Assembly (NCBI GenBank): GCA_013817135.1
Contig: JACDDF010000111.1
Location: 1 to 7,041 of the forward strand
Direction of reading: 5' to 3'
Origin: Nitrospirales bacterium
Lineage (GTDB): Bacteria; Nitrospirota; Nitrospiria; Nitrospirales; UBA8639
Length of the DNA stretch: 7,041 nt
Below, piece after piece: positions 6,559 to 7,041 of this stretch. A model generated the notes under the pieces. The model had not been told where the DNA came from, did no database searches, and saw nothing but the letters and a program-made list of their open reading frames with translations. The number at the start of each line of letters is the position of its first letter. Positions within the stretch are counted from its first letter, which is position 1. The position numbers and the translations under genes are program-made.

Positions 6559-6774
6559 ATGAAAAAAGAATATGAATATATCCAAACGGGTGGAGGGCTT
6601 GAACGAAAAGAGCGGCCAGTCGATCCACTCTCGAAGCCATCGGGACCTGGCGATCAGGAATCAGGTCCTAAACGACCGGAAACTGATTCCCCATCACGTG
6701 ATAATCTTATGAAGCGAATGCGCAAGGTGGATCCCAAGCAGGCGGAAAAATATCGCCAACGGACCGGGGAATAG
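6559..6774 (+). CDS. ubact: UBact, Pup-like protein tag
   Basis: This encodes a 71-residue, highly charged, Pro/Gly/Ser-rich protein with no hydrophobic core, as expected for an intrinsically disordered Pup-type modifier. The C-terminal third (about 47-66, DNLMKRMRKVDPKQAEKYRQ) looks helical and is the likely ARC-binding part. The end RQRTGE supplies the C-terminal Glu that a PafA ligase would join to substrate lysines. Actinobacterial Pup ends in GG-Gln/Glu; the T-G-E end and the N-terminal half fit the UBact family reported from Nitrospirota and other Gram-negative phyla. The gene sits between dop and prcB, exactly where the tag gene of Pup loci lies. Its TAG is one base from the prcB ATG. 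The assignment rests on position, length, composition and C-terminus; I recognise the family but could not align it. Confidence 0.9.
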   Translation: MKKEYEYIQTGGGLERKERPVDPLSKPSGPGDQESGPKRPETDSPSRDNLMKRMRKVDPKQAEKYRQRTGE

Positions 6775-6775
6775 G

Positions 6776-7041
6776 ATGGGGCAACAGGGAGATTTCCTTC
6801 AGGTTCTGCGAGAACGCGGCTATGCGGTCGACGATATTCGTCAGCCATTCAATGGCAGCTGGCCATCAGGCCATGCTGGGATCACGACCGGTACGACGGT
6901 CTTTGCTATCAAGTATGCCGATGGCGTGCTCGTGGCTGGTGACCGCCGGGCAACGGCCGGAAATGTCGTGATGTATGATCGGACTGATAAGGTGTTGGAA
7001 TTAGATCGGTTTTCCGTGTTAGCCATTGCAGGGGTTCCTGC
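6776..7041 (+). CDS. prcB: 20S proteasome beta subunit, 3' end outside window
   Basis: PrcB forms the two catalytic inner rings of the 20S core particle. Eighty-eight codons are visible before the window ends. A 39-residue propeptide precedes the autocleavage site Gly39/Thr40. Thr40 would be the mature catalytic Thr1, followed by TVFAIKYADGVLVAGDRRAT, which closely matches actinobacterial PrcB. The catalytic partners are in the correct register: Asp56 (mature D17) in GDRRAT and Lys72 (mature K33) in DKVLEL. The start is an ATG one base after the ubact stop, with a modest GGGGA (6766-6770) inside the ubact end, so translation is probably coupled. prcA and pafA would be expected downstream but are not visible. 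Confidence 0.96.
   Translation, partial: MGQQGDFLQVLRERGYAVDDIRQPFNGSWPSGHAGITTGTTVFAIKYADGVLVAGDRRATAGNVVMYDRTDKVLELDRFSVLAIAGVP

Noticed and set aside
1..7041. Mobile elements, CRISPR arrays, tRNA or rRNA genes
   Set aside because: No transposase, terminal repeats, regularly spaced repeats or RNA gene signatures were seen; composition looks even across the genes.

Overview
This window carries the 5' part of a bacterial 20S proteasome operon that uses a Pup-like tag, preceded by three stand-alone genes. Everything runs on the + strand. The 71-residue tag gene between dop and the proteasome beta gene ends in Arg-Gln-Arg-Thr-Gly-Glu. This is the pattern of UBact, the Pup relative described in Gram-negative phyla such as Nitrospirota, and not the Gly-Gly-Gln/Glu end of actinobacterial Pup. 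With the moderate base composition (about 50% GC by eye), this suggests a Nitrospira-like member of Nitrospirota. That placement is an inference; no rRNA or other taxonomic marker is present.

Layout. (1) 2-964: C-terminal part, or nearly all, of a beta-propeller protein with seven Asp-box (BNR) motifs. (2) 965-1077: intergenic region with a plausible sigma70-type promoter. (3) 1078-2358: clpX, with an unusual enlarged N-terminal zinc-binding domain that carries an extra CxxC pair. (4) 2359-2639: a 281-base non-coding stretch that starts with a 10-bp perfect inverted repeat and ends in a very strong Shine-Dalgarno sequence; it is probably the leader of the next gene. (5) 2640-2972: a small RRM RNA-binding protein with a glycine-rich tail, closed by a textbook intrinsic terminator at 3006-3042. 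(6) 3043-3173: leader of the proteasome operon with a dyad and repeated motifs. (7) 3174-7041: arc (proteasomal AAA ATPase), dop, ubact and the start of prcB, which is cut by the window end.

How the genes work together. In the Pup/UBact pathway a ligase (PafA, not in this window and expected downstream with prcA) joins the C-terminal glutamate of the tag to lysines of target proteins. The ARC hexamer binds the tag, unfolds the target and feeds it to the PrcA/PrcB 20S core. Dop removes the tag. Because this tag already ends in Glu, Dop is needed here for tag removal and not for deamidation. ClpX belongs to a separate AAA+ degradation pathway (ClpXP) but lies directly upstream, so two unfoldase systems are neighbours.

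Points most worth a second look are the extra cysteine pair in ClpX, the lack of a C-terminal HbYX/QYL proteasome-docking motif in ARC, the Ser-rich N-terminus and shortened coiled coil of ARC, and tight dop-ubact-prcB coupling. No mobile elements, CRISPR arrays, tRNA or rRNA genes were seen.
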